The translations under genes and the position numbers were made by a program. A DNA stretch of 64,000 bases, taken from Neurospora tetrasperma FGSC 2508. Lineage: Eukaryota > Ascomycota > Sordariomycetes > Sordariales > Sordariaceae. The DNA lies in assembly GCF_000213175.1 (NCBI RefSeq), contig NW_009799100.1, positions 3,909,099 to 3,973,098 on the forward strand. The letters are read 5' to 3'. Below the pieces are notes generated by a model that saw only the letters and a program-made list of their open reading frames with translations, was not told the DNA's origin and made no database searches. This document shows positions 1-13,146 of the stretch, one piece after another. Every line of letters starts with the position of its first letter. The stretch's first letter is position 1.

Positions 1-1478
1 TTGTGGCAATGAAGTCGGACGATTACAACCACGTCAACTATTACAACCGCGCCATGGAGCATCTTCCCATGGATTCCTTTGGCAGCAGCCATATCGAGAC
101 TGTCCAAGCATTGGCACTCATCGGCGGTTACTATCTTCACTATATTAACCGACCCAACATGGCCAACGCTGTTTTGGGTGCCGCCATCCGCATGGCGAGC
201 GCTCTCGGTCTTCACCGTGAGAGTCTTGCCCAAGGAGGAAGTGATATGGTCGCTGCCGAGACCAGGAGACGCACATGGTGGGCTCTTTTCTGCCTCGACA
301 CGTGGGCCACGACAACCATGGGACGTCCCTCTTTTGGCCGTTGGGGACCCGCCATCAACATTCGGCCTCCCGAGTTCGGTGTGAATGCCGGCCGGGACTC
401 GTCTCAACACGCGGGTATTCTCCCCATGATTGAAAACGTCAAGTTCTGCAAAATCGCCACTCAGATCCAAGACATGCTCGCCATTTCTCCTTTGCTGCGT
501 ACCGAGGACCGCTGCAATCTGGACGGGCAGCTCGTTGTCTGGTACGAAAACCTACCTTGGCTCCTGCGCACGACCGACCCATGCGCTGAGCCGCTCTACA
601 TGGCCCGCTGCATCATGAAATGGCGGTATCAGAACCTTCGTATGCTTCTTCATCGCCCAGTCCTCCTCTCCATGGCCTCATCAGGTCTTAACCCACATAC
701 TCAGGCCTGTGACTCGGATCTCGCCGCCATTGAGACGTGCCGAGAGCTTGCTGCGGCGACCATTGAGGACATTGGTCGTGAATGGACACGTAACCAGATG
801 TCCGGCTGGAACGCAGTGTGGTTTCTCTACCAGGCTGCCATGGTTCCTCTTGTCTCTGTCTTTTGGCAATGGGGCAACCCTCGTGTCCCTGAGTGGCTCA
901 AGCAGATTGAGGCGGTATTGGAGCTCCTTGAGGCCATGGAAGAGTGGTCACTCGCTGCTCGCAGGAGCCGGGAGGTGGTTCTTCGCATGTACGAGGCCAG
1001 CAGAGTCATCCAGGCACAGGGTGCCGCAGCGCACCAACTACAGCAGAGGGGATCGCAGAGCCCTCATTCTCTCAACAGCACTACTGCGTCCTTGGGCAGC
1101 ATGCACATCAACAATGACTTGCTCATGGGGTCACCGGGTTCGGCGGAGCTCTACATGACTCCCATCGACCTGGAGCCCGTCGAAGGCTTGGGCATGACGG
1201 GTGTGCTGGACCACGGCGGGATGTGGGATCTCGACGGCATGCTCTGGGGTCCCAGTCCAAGCCCGTCGGTTCACCATGGTCACCACTCGACTCACCCGGA
1301 TGATGCGGTACCCACGGTGGCGGAGTACGCTGCAGCGTTCCCGACGGCTGATGTAGTAGATGGGTTTCTGCAACATCACTCGGCTATGGAGTTTGGGAAC
1401 ATGATGGGTCACCACCACCATGCAGGTGCACATGCTGGCCAGGGTCAGTTTGGAGGTGTGGATGGGTACACCTACTGA
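1..1478 (+). CDS. clr-2: Fungal-specific transcription factor, C-terminal part (CLR-2/ClrB-like), 5' end outside window
   Basis: The reading frame is already open at the left edge (codon phase starts at base 3) and stops at 1478, so only about the last 490 residues are present; the N-terminal DNA-binding domain is missing. The first 130 residues carry the fungal transcription factor (MHR) signature: a helical stretch ending GLHRE, then RRRTWWALFCLDTW, GRPSFG and PPE. Later helices (FQNLR-type 'RYQNLRMLLHRPVLL') also fit the family. The tail is Gly/Met/His-rich and probably disordered. Proteins of this family are nuclear Zn2Cys6 regulators. The symbol clr-2 (activator of cellulase genes) rests on remembered gene order, with chol-1 and eIF3g close by, and on general resemblance; another zinc-cluster regulator is possible. 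That the fragment is a fungal transcription factor is firm; the exact name is not. Confidence 0.72.
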   Translation, partial: VAMKSDDYNHVNYYNRAMEHLPMDSFGSSHIETVQALALIGGYYLHYINRPNMANAVLGAAIRMASALGLHRESLAQGGSDMVAAETRRRTWWALFCLDTWATTTMGRPSFGRWGPAINIRPPEFGVNAGRDSSQHAGILPMIENVKFCKIATQIQDMLAISPLLRTEDRCNLDGQLVVWYENLPWLLRTTDPCAEPLYMARCIMKWRYQNLRMLLHRPVLLSMASSGLNPHTQACDSDLAAIETCRELAAATIEDIGREWTRNQMSGWNAVWFLYQAAMVPLVSVFWQWGNPRVPEWLKQIEAVLELLEAMEEWSLAARRSREVVLRMYEASRVIQAQGAAAHQLQQRGSQSPHSLNSTTASLGSMHINNDLLMGSPGSAELYMTPIDLEPVEGLGMTGVLDHGGMWDLDGMLWGPSPSPSVHHGHHSTHPDDAVPTVAEYAAAFPTADVVDGFLQHHSAMEFGNMMGHHHHAGAHAGQGQFGGVDGYTY

Positions 1479-4400
1479 AGGCCCCTCGCAGTGCTCCATT
1501 TATTGTTTACTGCTCATTTCTTTCTTTCTTTCTTCCTCTTTTCACTCGAAAAATAGTTGGGCTGGTAGCCCGGGGTTATGCACAGTTGGCGCGACGCAGG
1601 CTTGAAGGACCGAAATACCACCACATACGATGGCTGGATGCGGGTGTGCGGATTTGGCTTACAAATGGTTGCTTTTTGCGGGGTACATTATATACGGGGA
1701 AGGATAAGGGTCTCATGGCAAAAGGAAAAGGGAGCTTTTTTTTTTTTTTTTGGCGGTTGATTTCTCAAGGAATGTTGGTTTGATTTTGGCTGATTTTGGA
1801 TGGTACAACGGCGCCTTCGCGGGTACACTCTCCTCTTGTTAGGTATAGTGTCCCACCTCCCTTCTATTCACCAGCCACCGGCCTTACCTAGGCCATGTCA
1901 TGTGGGCCCAGTTCAGGGCACCACCATTTTCATTGTATTATTATAGCCCTTTTAACATTTCATTTCCTCTTTAGCTCATTAACACAACATATCAACACTT
2001 CTTGTGCCTACACTACGGCATTTCCTTTCTCCATCACTTGCAGTACACTAGTTCTGACGTTACATGCGGTTATGTTTTATCCTATTGTACCACTCTGTCC
2101 CTCTTGGTCCTTTAACGAGGCCTTCCTCTTCTTCTTCGAGCTTTGAGACTTTGTCCGATCAGGGACGGTTATGAGAAAATGTGGAAGAATGAAAAAGAAA
2201 AATATGATGATAAAGAAAAACAACGTGAAAGCTTGGCTTCTACAACTCTTATTCATTGGCTATACATATGTAGTTACCAACCTGCTTAGCCATGTCGTTG
2301 AAGTTGTGTTACACAAACCATCAAGAACCATCATGCAGCTGCAGATTGCATTTCATGCTCCACAGAAGGAAAGGGTTCTCAGCTGTACCTGGGATTATTG
2401 GTTGGATGTACGGTGCCAGACATAGCTAACTATAGGTAGGTAGGTTTAGGTTGCACACTTTTGACTTTAGGCGAGAGTGAAAGTGGTACTCGTCAGATCT
2501 TGAAAAACGACCTTCTGACTAGCGGGCGGGCCATCTTGAAGGCTTGACGAGTATTGGAACAGTTCGCGATGTGTTGGATAGCATTTAATCATCTCTTGGC
2601 GTTGGGAGGCTTCATTGTTGTTGGAGTGTACCTGATGGTACTTGTAAGGTAGGTGTAACATTGCTCAGCATTGACATTCGTCGGTCAATGTCTTTCAGCA
2701 ATCAAGTCGCATAAAGATTGCCCCTGACATCTTATCGAAAAGTTACACCCACACACACACAGTACGTATAGTCAAAACGAGATATTACGACGTGTGAGCT
2801 TCGAGGACTGAGCAAAAAAGTCCGGGGAAAAAGGTTTGACGGTCTACAGAATTCAGAACTTGCACAAGCGAACTCCAGTTCCGAGTACCATCATGGTCCA
2901 TTCATTACTCCGCCTGGGGACATTCATTCTGGGGAAACACGTGGGAATGATAGATTGCCATCCATGCTGTGTCGTACAAAACAGGCGTCAATGGCATGGT
3001 GACACAGTGGGGTGTTGTACACTTCAGAGTTGCACCGAGTTGCAGCCAGAGATGGATGTCAGGGCCGAAATTTCCAAAGCTTGCCAGGGACTGTAACTGC
3101 CAAGACACAAACCTGGAAAATAACGAGGGCATCGTCAACGACAATGTCACCTTTTTTTTTTCACTTCCCCCGCTGGACTTCTCAAGCGGAGAAGGGATTC
3201 GGGTACTGTAGACTACCGCAGTTGTTGCCTGGGCGCCACACTTTGTCTAATCCCGCGTGAGGTACAGGCCGACACTTGGTTTTTTTTTGCTGCAAAGGAC
3301 TCCAAAAAAGGAAATAGGGCGGCGATAGGGAGGGGTTGGGTGCGAGCCTTCGAGGTGCTTGAGGGGTTGAAGGATCAGCGCTCAGATGTGAACCATATAC
3401 ACTATAGGAGAAAAGTCCGAAGTGTACACCATCTACATTACATTACCTTGACTACACTACACTACAGTAGTTGGTGTTGACGATCTCTTCATCCTTGAAG
3501 TCCGGGGAAGCTGGACCACAACCTAGACTTAAGTGATGGAGTTATATACTATAGTATATAAGGTGAATTATGGAGCTCAGACCGGGATCGACTTCTTGAC
3601 CTTCCCTTGTTGTCCTTTGTGTTGGATTGTTGGAACGTTTGCACGGACTCTCCTCGGCTGTCTTCTCAAGGTGAGTCGGTACATACACTACCTACTAGTT
3701 TCCTGACGGGCTGCTAGTGTATGACAATCACTGCGTCAGTGGCGGTATTATCGACACCGTCTTTCTATAATTGCAACTGCACGTGTGCATTCACAGCTGT
3801 GCAATGACAGAGTCCTGACTGAGGGCTAAAAGTAGTCTGAAAGAGGCTCAGATAGGAATCGAATCGTTTTCTCTTTCGCATATAACTGGGCTGAGCAATA
3901 TGATCAAGTGTGGCGGCGGCGGGAGATCGGTCAGTTAGATTTCGAGATAGCGTGTGTAGTGTAGAAGGAAGAAAAAGAAAAGCAAGACAAACGAACCCTT
4001 CCGAGACAGTCAGAACTCTTCAGTCTGATTGGCTGGAAGAACAGATGGCTTGACCGAAGTGGCTCCATGCGCCAATCTGGATTCACGGCCCGTCGCGCGC
4101 GTTCTTAGAGGGGAATCCGGTGGGGTACACAGTGGAACCCCCCCGGTTTTTATTTTTGAGAATCCAAACTTCCACTCATCAGCTCTTTCACTGCACATTT
4201 TCCCACTGTTCACCGTGTTCACTGGAACCAGACTCGACAAACTTCTGGGGTATGCGGGGTAAACTAAGCGAATGGCAAAGTTCAGACCCGGCAGATACAC
4301 AAAACCTGGGGAAACAAATGCACGAGGAGACGAAGGGCGGAAGGATTGCGAGTGGCTCACCAAGGTGGAGGTTTGTAGTGGTGTGTGAACTCGGTGCCCT

Positions 4401-7400
4401 CCTCCGCATGATGATCGCTCATCAAGATATCATATCCTTGAAGTCGAGCTCATCTGCCATGTGCCATGTGAAGCTATCACGGGTTCTTGAACCAGGACTT
4501 ACCTCCCCCATTGCCCCTTGGTAATTTCCCCTCAGCGCCACACAGGCCCGTGACGCCGACGAGGTCTTCAGACCTTCTGATGCGGGGAAAGGGCCCGATT
4601 CCTTTTTCAGGGATCACACCATGGCTGAAGCCATCGACGGCTTGACGCAGGGGCAAACTTTAGCTCCTTGGTATATGTTGGTGGTCACGGGTGCAGCCTA
4701 GGCCGAGAAGGCCGTTGCCCGGCATGTATGGTATGTATGTAGTGTAGAAGTACTTCTGCCACTGAGAGACCTCCGTTTCCCCCCCCTCCGTTTTCTCATC
4801 GCTGGAGCTTTCAATCCCCCAGTCTCCGCATTACAAGCGCGCGCAAAGCAGTGTACCTACATCCTGCAGCTTGTCATGTCGTGCCAAAGATATCTGTCTA
4901 ACCTCTGCCGAACATTGCCGGTCTTGGGTAACATCTCGGCACCTGCCTCCACAACAGCCGAGGCACCTGACAGAATCTGGACGCTTCCATCCGGACAAAG
5001 ATGAAAGAAAGCTGGATGGGGCAAGAAAAGCAGCACTGGCAAGATGGCGATGGTAGTAGGTAGCCAAGCTAGCGGTTTGGCGCCAACCAACCAAGGTTCT
5101 TGTCTTGCTTTCCTTGAGCTTTCAGGAAGAAATCTCTTCAACAAACTCCTCAATAACAAGCCAGCTACAACATACAGCAGCAAGTCATCACACACCACAC
5201 AGTCTTCGAGACAAGTCTAACCTCGGCACCACAGCCAAATCATCACCGGCTATTTCCATAGTAGCAAGTCTAGCAGTAGTACAAGACCCGAACTTGGCCC
5301 TTGTCTGGTTCGGTAATACCTCGCTGTCGATCGGTCCTTTACCATCTTGCCGTCCACTTTTTGGGCTTAGGGCTGCCAAAATCCAATGGTCGTCATCAGT
5401 GACAAATTAGCCAGAATCCTTGTCACTTTTGTTCTGTCAGCCGAGGGGTGTATGTAGTGTAGGGAGTCTGTTGTGTCCGGACATGAGATTGCTCCACTGC
5501 GTGGTTAGATATCACAAGACGACGCTCAGGGACCGTCCCTCTTTCCCATGTTTCCCTACCTACAGGTGCCAGTCTACCGCTCCAATGATCTATTGAACCT
5601 ACGGCGAGGGCCCAGCCAAGAAAAACGGCATACTGAATCATGATACCCACGGGCAATACAAATGGTAATGTTAAGGCCATTCAGGCGGGCAGCATACGTC
5701 TAACGGGTTTGAGCGCTTGCCTTTTGAGTTATGCCTGCGGGTCTCTGCCGTCGGGTTTATGCCAATATCTACCAGCACCATCACGCGTTGTGTATTGGAT
5801 ATAAAGCTTGGTGGTTTAGGGTGTGTTCTGTCACCCGCTGTTCAAGGATCTTAGATAGGTACTGGACATTCTTCATCAAATTTTGGTTTGCAGCATTACT
5901 ATTTTACTGATTATAGGACTGAGCGGGTGGAGTAATCCATCCCCTTGAATGGCAATTGGGAGAAGGTATAGTTAACCTACATAATCATATTATACTCGAC
6001 CACTATGTGGAGTTCCACCATTCATCCCTACCTGAACGCTGTAAGGAATCAATAACATCAGTCAATATGCTCACTATTGGAATCCTAGGTAGTTTCCTCA
6101 CAAGCCCGACATCTCAATCTCGTAATTAGACTATAACTACCGGATCAGGATGTCACTACCTATCGCAACCGACTCCCATGTCCCGACCATCTATCTCCCC
6201 AAAGCCCATCCATGTCCATTGGGAAAGGGCGCGTTCGGTACCATATCCTGGGAGCTCGTCCTGGGAAATCCGAGTCTTCGGACTGTAATCCGGGGGATCG
6301 TCTCCATTCCCTCCCCATCGGCGGCGGTCTCCATCGGCATTTGAATATCAGAGTCTGAAGTCTGGAGCAGTCAGGGTCTTCTACCATTTATATTCTGTGT
6401 AACTGTGCTTTGCTTTCCCCGCATCTCCACTTACGTAGGGGTACACGGTCAACAGCCGAACCGAATTTGATGTGGTCATGTCCAGTGCCGTGGTTCGCTC
6501 GTCTGGGTTTTCTGCTCGCTTCGCTACCGAGTACCGGTTCCAGAGACACGGGACGAACAACGTACGACAGGACAGCAGGACAGTCGTAGTACAGTAAGCA
6601 CACAACCAACGGCACCCATGGCGCGGGATTGGGACATGAATGGTGCGGGACGACAGAGGGACATGGACGATGTTGAAGGTTTGTGTTACTCGAGTTTCCC
6701 CCAATTGAACGCATCACATGCATAAGGTAGGTACTGTGCTGAAAAACGGAGGGAGAAAATGCTGTGTTACTATAATACAGCATGAGAGAATAGGTGATTC
6801 GAGGTCGCTACGACAAAAGAATGAGCTCAACTGATTTTTACAGGATACGCAAGCGCAGTGGATGGGCAGAGTAAAGTGCAACAAGTAATGTGCTAGCAAC
6901 GGCAAGCGAAGTAGGTACCTAGTATCGCGCGTTGAAAGACGAAAGGTCTGAACGCTGCGAGGAACGCTTCTTTTTGGAATTTGAAAGTTGGGTTGGAATG
7001 AAGTTCAGACACCTGGAAAACGGCAGAATGAACGTTGGCATGTATGACTCGAGTGTTGGATGGGAGATGATATTGGCTGACGATTACATTGAATGATGTA
7101 GATTGGTGTTCGACAAATCTCGGCTTCCGGAAATAATTTTCAAAAGTTGAACATGGCCTGACAACAACAACATGAATTGGTGTTCGTACCTGCTTTTGCT
7201 TCTTCTTTGAAATCACTGGGCTTTCGAAGATTCTGGTTAAAGTCTCTTTTAGCCTTTTGACCTCTTCCAACTACTTCGCTCCAAGACCGGCAGTTTTGAG
7301 GATACCTTCATATCATCAAACCAACAGACACTCGCTTGTTGTTCATCTCCCAGATATCTCGACTCATTATCGATGATTGATGGTCGTTCCCGACCATACC

Positions 7401-8395
7401 ACCATGTTCAACCAACGAATCAGGCGTCAAGAAGCGCGGGGGTAGGGACTCCAACAACAACTGACACCACCGGCCTCCACAGAGCTTCAACAGGTTCAAC
7501 CGCAGACTGATTCGCAGGTCACTCGAGACAGCAGCGATTCGAGTGAACGCACTTTAGATATCGTCAACAACTGCTTCGGCCAGGACAGTGAGACCGTTTT
7601 GTCGGCAGCCGCCGCAATGTCACACTGCGTTGTCTTTGGAACATGATAACAAGGCATTGGAGACCTCCATGATCATTAGTTGTGTATTGACGGCATTCGG
7701 TACAATTTGCACCTTATGTGCTCGCCGCTCGAGACAACTGCCTATCGAATTCATGATGCAGAAGCGCAAAGGAGATGAAGCCAATCGATCTCTACTAGAA
7801 ACCCGTTGGCCTTGTTTATACAAAGGGATGTCCTGGATAGAAGGCGAAGGAGGGATGGTTTTGAGAAAGGGAGGCTAAGAGGACCTCATAGTGATTGTAG
7901 GTTTTAAGGTCGACGCCAGTAGTCTCTCATGACAGACGTTCAACCGAATGTGTCATTCAGCCCCCATCCGCTCCGCCGCCACATGTGGCGCAATCTCTTT
8001 AAGTATACCCTTTGGGTTCAAATGGTGTGACATTACTTATGTACACTATGTATGTAATAGGATCGATGGGTGGGTGAGTGTGGTGAGGAGCTGTATTGTC
8101 CTTGAATTGACCAATATGGCGCGATCATCGTGAGTGCGGGGTAGCTTGATAGGGAGCTCGGGGACTATCCAGCTGTTATTTTTCAGGGTGCACCACCTAC
8201 GCCATCACTAACACGCCTTTGCGCCGTGCTCCCCGTTGCGGGGCAGGCAGCGTCTTTGACCCTGAACACGACCGGAGCTGCCCGTCGTCATGATCGCTAT
8301 CTCCACCCCGGATCCCGGAGGTAAGCTCGGAAGTTCATTCCAAACGTTGTGTATCATCACTTATCAAAGCTCATTTCCCTTTTGTCGTTTATCTC
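1479..8395. other. Gene-poor spacer, 6.9 kb
   Basis: No convincing protein gene was found. Open frames are short (at most about 130 codons), unrelated to any family I recognise, and without a pattern of splice signals joining them. The stretch begins with the regulator's 3' UTR, including a 14-T run near 1738-1751, and ends with the promoter of the dehydrogenase. It holds a perfect AT palindrome at 3543-3560 followed by a consensus 5' splice site at 3671, and five of the window's seven copies of TGTAGTGTA or its complement (3453, 3458, 3955, 4738, 5453). Base composition looks ordinary, with no sign of RIP-type C-to-T damage. Confidence 0.6.
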
Positions 8396-9723
8396 ATGTT
8401 TTCCATAAGAACAACACCTCCACCAGTAGCAGTATCAAGACTTGCAGCTAGATATCTGACTACCATCTCCTCGGCATTTAGAACCACCACTCACACTCTC
8501 CCGGCAACACTTGGTCATTACAATTCCAGAACTTTGAGCGGACTCACCATCCCTATCTTTTCTTCTCATTCAACTAATACCAAACTTTTTGCAAACTTTC
8601 CTCGCCAAACAAAAAGAACAATGTCCTCAGCAGTAGCCAAACGCCTCGCGGGCAAGACCATTGTCATAACCGGAGCGTCCTCAGGAATCGGACGTAGCAC
8701 AGCCTTCGAGTTTGCGCGGACCGCGCCCAACCACGGCCTCAAGCTGATCCTGACGGCCCGCCGCGTCGATGCTCTGGAGCAGATTGCCAAGGAGATCCGC
8801 CAAGAGGTTGGCGAGGGCGTGCAAGTGCTGCCTGTCAAGCTGGACGTGAGCCAGCCGGAGGAGGTCAGGGGGTTTGTTGGGAACTTGCCCGAGGAGTGGA
8901 GGGATATCCATGTGCTGGTTAATAATGCGTGAGTTTCTGTGACCCCGTCAGATGATAATGATCAAGGAGATTGAGAAGAAGGGAAACAAAGATACAATTT
9001 TTTTTAAAAAATAGGAACAAAAATGGCTAATGAAAATGACACATGTATAGTGGTCTCGTAAAAGGAGGTTTGTGCTGCTCCCTAACCTACCTAACTAACC
9101 TCCAAAACCTCACTTGAAAACGCTACTAACCCTCCGAAACAATTCAAAAAAGTTGCCCAAGCTCCCTCCATCGCCGAAGAAGACATCAACGTCATGTTTG
9201 CCACCAACGTCACCGGCCTGATCAACATGACCCAAGCCATTCTACCCATCTTCAAGGCCCGCGGCTCCGAGGGTGGTTCAGGAGACATTGTGAACATTGG
9301 TTCTATTGCCGGGAGAGAACCATACGCAGGAGGCTCCATCTACTGCGCCACCAAGGCTGCTGTGCGCAGTTTCACCGACGCGCTGCGCAAGGAGCTGATC
9401 GCCACACGCATCCGTGTCATGGAGATTGACCCTGGCCAGGTCGAGACCGAGTTCAGCGTGGTGAGGTTTTATGGTGATAAGAGCAAGGCTGATGCCGTCT
9501 ATGCCGGTGTCGATCCCTTGACGCCCGATGATATCGCAGAGATCGTGGTGTTCGTCGCAACACGACGGGAGAACGTTGTTGTTGCTGATACTTTGGTTTT
9601 CCCTAGCCATCAGGTACGTTTCACTTGTGATTATCCTGTTTGTGGGGTTATGAAGGTATATGACTGTCTGACTGACTAATGTTGCAGGCTGGCGCTGGTG
9701 TTATGCACCGCAAGTCGACATGA
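8396..9723 (+). CDS. Short-chain dehydrogenase/reductase, NADP-dependent serine/3-hydroxy acid dehydrogenase type (YMR226C-like)
   Basis: Four exons: 8396-8928, 9051-9067, 9153-9613 and 9688-9723, giving 348 residues. The core shows the classical SDR features: cofactor motif TGASSGIG, structural NNAG (restored across intron 1), catalytic Ser in NIGSIAG, and Tyr/Lys in YCATK. Sequence and length of the core match yeast YMR226C and its relatives, which oxidise L-allo-threonine, serine and 3-hydroxy acids with NADP+. The second exon is only 17 nt. The first ATG (8396) adds 75 residues rich in Ser, Thr, Arg and Ala that look like a mitochondrial presequence. A second in-frame ATG at 8621, in better context (A at -3), gives a 273-residue protein like the cytosolic yeast enzyme. 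The gene converges on chol-1. The enzyme class is secure; substrate and compartment are inferred. Confidence 0.9.
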
Positions 9724-10145
9724 AAAGAGACTCAACAGGGCTGCCAATAAGCGTATAGACGTACATATAGATCTGAGATGTGTGAATACTAAAAAGGGAT
9801 AAGACGTCAGTTCAACACAAACGTGATCACCACACCCCCACTGCAGCATAGAGTATTCGACTGGGTTGAGCACTGATATGATTTTGGATCTTCTTTGAAT
9901 TTACTTTCTTTTACCCGTCATCTATCCGCCAACTAAAGATGCAGATATGGTATCTCGTTCAATGCTTGATTATCTTACAATGTATAACACCATCCACCTC
10001 TTTCTCATATAAATGCCTCTTCTTCCACAGTTTAGTGCGTTTCCGGCCCTCGATTTCATTCTTAAAGGACGCAACATCCCCAGGGAAGTGTTGGGACATT
10101 GGTGCATTTTCGCCGTGCCCGATCTCTTTAAGAATGAGCATCCCT
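9724..10145. other. Convergent 3' intergenic region
   Basis: This 422-bp spacer lies between the stop codons of the dehydrogenase (+) and chol-1 (-). It must hold both 3' UTRs and poly(A) sites. I see no other feature. Confidence 0.7.
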
Positions 10146-13115
10146 TCACTCAGCGAACTTGCTATCAACCGGTGTTGTCCGACCGTTGGTATGTGACATA
10201 CTGAATGGAGCCTATAGGACATAGATAGTCAGCAACTAGTAAACTGGGAGAAAGAACACATATGACCGTTACATACCAGAACTTCCTTGGCGTGACATAT
10301 CCTCCAAGCCAACCTGCGGACGTTTCCGTCCGCAAGCACAACCGCAGGGGCAAAGTCGATACCGAACATATGCCGAATAGCGTACACAACACGCCTGGCA
10401 TACTTGCCATCCCTTTCGACATGGCCGCCAAAACGCTCTTCCGCATTGCTGGGCGCGATATCGGGGTCACGGTCTAGGCAGTTACGGATGACTGGCAGGA
10501 GAGCTGCCTCAACGGCGCGCTCACCAACTTCTCCGCTGATATCGACGCCCATGTGCTCGTCGTCGAACTTGGGAATCTGGATTTCGAAAGGCTCCGAGAT
10601 GGACATGACGTGGTGTCCGCCACCGTGGTGGTAACGGAATTCGAACACACCCTGTGTCCACCAAAGCTTGTCACCCTCGAAGATCATCTCACCCTCAACG
10701 AGATCCGTGTCCTCAGACTTCTTCTCGACAGGCTGGTCCCAGACGAGAATGCCCTGGTCGATGGTGGTGTCGTACTCCCCAGGGTTGGTTGGTACCCAAC
10801 GGCCAAGAGACGGAACCTCGGTGACCTCCCTAGAGCGATTGTCCGTGACCATGTAGAGACCGACCCAGTCCTTCTTGCTATGATTGGCGGGCGCAGTCCA
10901 CTTGACGCGAATCGGGGCACCATACTCGAACGCCTGGGTTTTGACATCCTTCAGCACGCGGGCGTTGGGGCTTTCCTTGCCCGTGGCCTTTTCATTCATA
11001 CCCACAACACGTGTACCAGCCAGAGACAGACCATAATGCTTGGGATCATAGCCCGCAAGGTCGGCTGAAATCTTGCTGAGAGTGAGACGAGCGGGGTACT
11101 TGTTGAACAGAGCTGAAGTATCCTTGACAATGGTGGATGACCCAGTGGCGAGTCTGGAGCGAGCAGCATCTACGAACTCATCGATGAAGTGCTTTGTCTC
11201 ATCCAGGACCTTGTCGATACTCTGCTGCCACTCAGTAACAGGGGGAGGTAGAGAACGCTTGATGAACTTGGTGACGCCGGCATCATCACGCAGGTTGCGG
11301 CCATAAACCTTTTGCATGTGAGGCTTCTCAACATACGCGAGGAACGCAAGAGTGAGGAAGTGGCCGGCAAGAGCCATGAGGAAGATGGCGCGGGACCAGG
11401 TGATCAGGGCAGCGCCCCATAAGCCAGCAGTACCAAAGACGCGCTCGGGGTTGTTGAGAAAGCGGTAGATGGAAGTATAAGTCAGCTGCCTCTTACTATC
11501 GAAGAAGAAATCGCCATAGAACCATCCGAATTCGCCTAGCGACTCGTAGATGCTGGTGGCGGTCCAGACCTGGAGGGCAATCAAGCTCAGGCCAACGACG
11601 TGCTTGAGAAGCGCCCAGCCGTGGGTCCAATCAGCGGGAAATTCATACATTTTGTAGCAGGCAGCGATAAAGGAGGCATGGCAGAGGCAGTTGCTCAGGT
11701 GGTAGATGCCCTTCCACTGGCGCCAGGCCTCGCCCACGCTCTCGCCGTACTTCAAGAAGTGCCTAGTGAACATCTTCTCCTCGGACTGCATGGTCAAAAT
11801 CACTCCCAAACCGAAAGAGTACCACAAACGCCAAGCCAAAGCATGCAACACGAAAAGGGCTTGGTAAAAGCGGGTGCTGGGAGTGACCATAGTGACGACA
11901 GCGAGGTAAGCACAGAGGAGCACGATGGCAACGTCCGTGATACGGAAGAAGTCGAGGTTCTTGAGACCGATGAGGTTGTGGACGGGCAGCGGGGTATTGT
12001 CATGTCTTCCGGTTGTGGAAGGGACAGAGTGCTCGGAAGCAAACTCCTGCAACTGACTACCAGCCTCCGACTCGCACCTCACACGGGGCTGAGGCGGGTT
12101 ATAGGTCTTCTCGATATGAGGATTCTCGACGATTACCAAGAAGGCGAATTGGGCGGCATGGGCGATAATGGAGATAAACAGGACGTCGTAGCTCGCGGCC
12201 ATCATGGAGATACCGTAGTACCCAGCGTATCCGATGGAGTACATGGGGTGAGGAGCCAGCTCGAAGACACCATCGAAGGTAAGTTCCTGCTCAATGAGGT
12301 AAAAGAAGTCTAGTGTGGTCAGTTCCCGTGTCCTGCGAGATTCGGGCCAGGTAGTTCGACTTACCACCCCAGTACCAAGCATAGTCCTTGACAACACGAT
12401 GAGCATCCAACTTAACCCATAGGTTGAAGCCAACCAGCGTGATTCCAGCAGCCCAACGGGCAAAGCACATGAACAAACCCTCTCCGTCCGGCTTGTGCGC
12501 GCAGACGATAGCGAACAGGCAGTAGGAGATGAAGTCGCACATGAGAATCAAGTCGACGACGCGCCGGAAAGTGAGCCAAGTGTTGTACTCGATCGGAGCT
12601 TCTTCAAACTTGTAATCCTGAGGGATCTTGGTCTCGAGTTCCTTCTTGAGCAAATTGTAGAGCCATGGGCGCGGGTTCTTGCCAGTCGCGGGGTTCTCGA
12701 ACAGCTTCCATCTCTTGGCCCAAGTCACTAGGAGCTTGTACTTGGACTGAATCGTCAACAGGTAACCAATGCCGACGTTGTAAGCCAATCTCCAGAACAT
12801 GAAGATGGCAGCAAAGAGAGGCCTCTTGACACCCCACGGCAGGTAGTAAGCGGCGAGGAAGTGTAGAGCGATGATGGCGAGCACGGCGACATCTGAGAGG
12901 TTCTTGGGCTCGCGAGGGTCGAGCAGCTGGGTGACCATGTCATGGGTCGTGGGGACGACGAAGACTAAACATTGGGAGGGGTTGTGTCAGTTCATCCCAA
13001 GTCTAACTCGGCTGTAGAGATTGAAGACAAGACGCCGAAGCATTTCCTTACCTGTGCCATCTGGAGTTTTGCCGTATGTCTTTTTGACCCTTGACGTAGC
13101 GGCATTGGCCTCTGA

Positions 13116-13146
<31 letters not shown>

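Noticed and set aside
1479-8395. RIP-degraded transposon in the gene-poor stretch
   Set aside because: Base composition is ordinary, no transposase or reverse transcriptase remnant is readable on either strand, and TpA is not obviously enriched.
11600-12313. 237-codon open frame on the + strand opposite chol-1
   Set aside because: It is the complement of a well-conserved enzyme exon and resembles no protein family; a codon-bias shadow.
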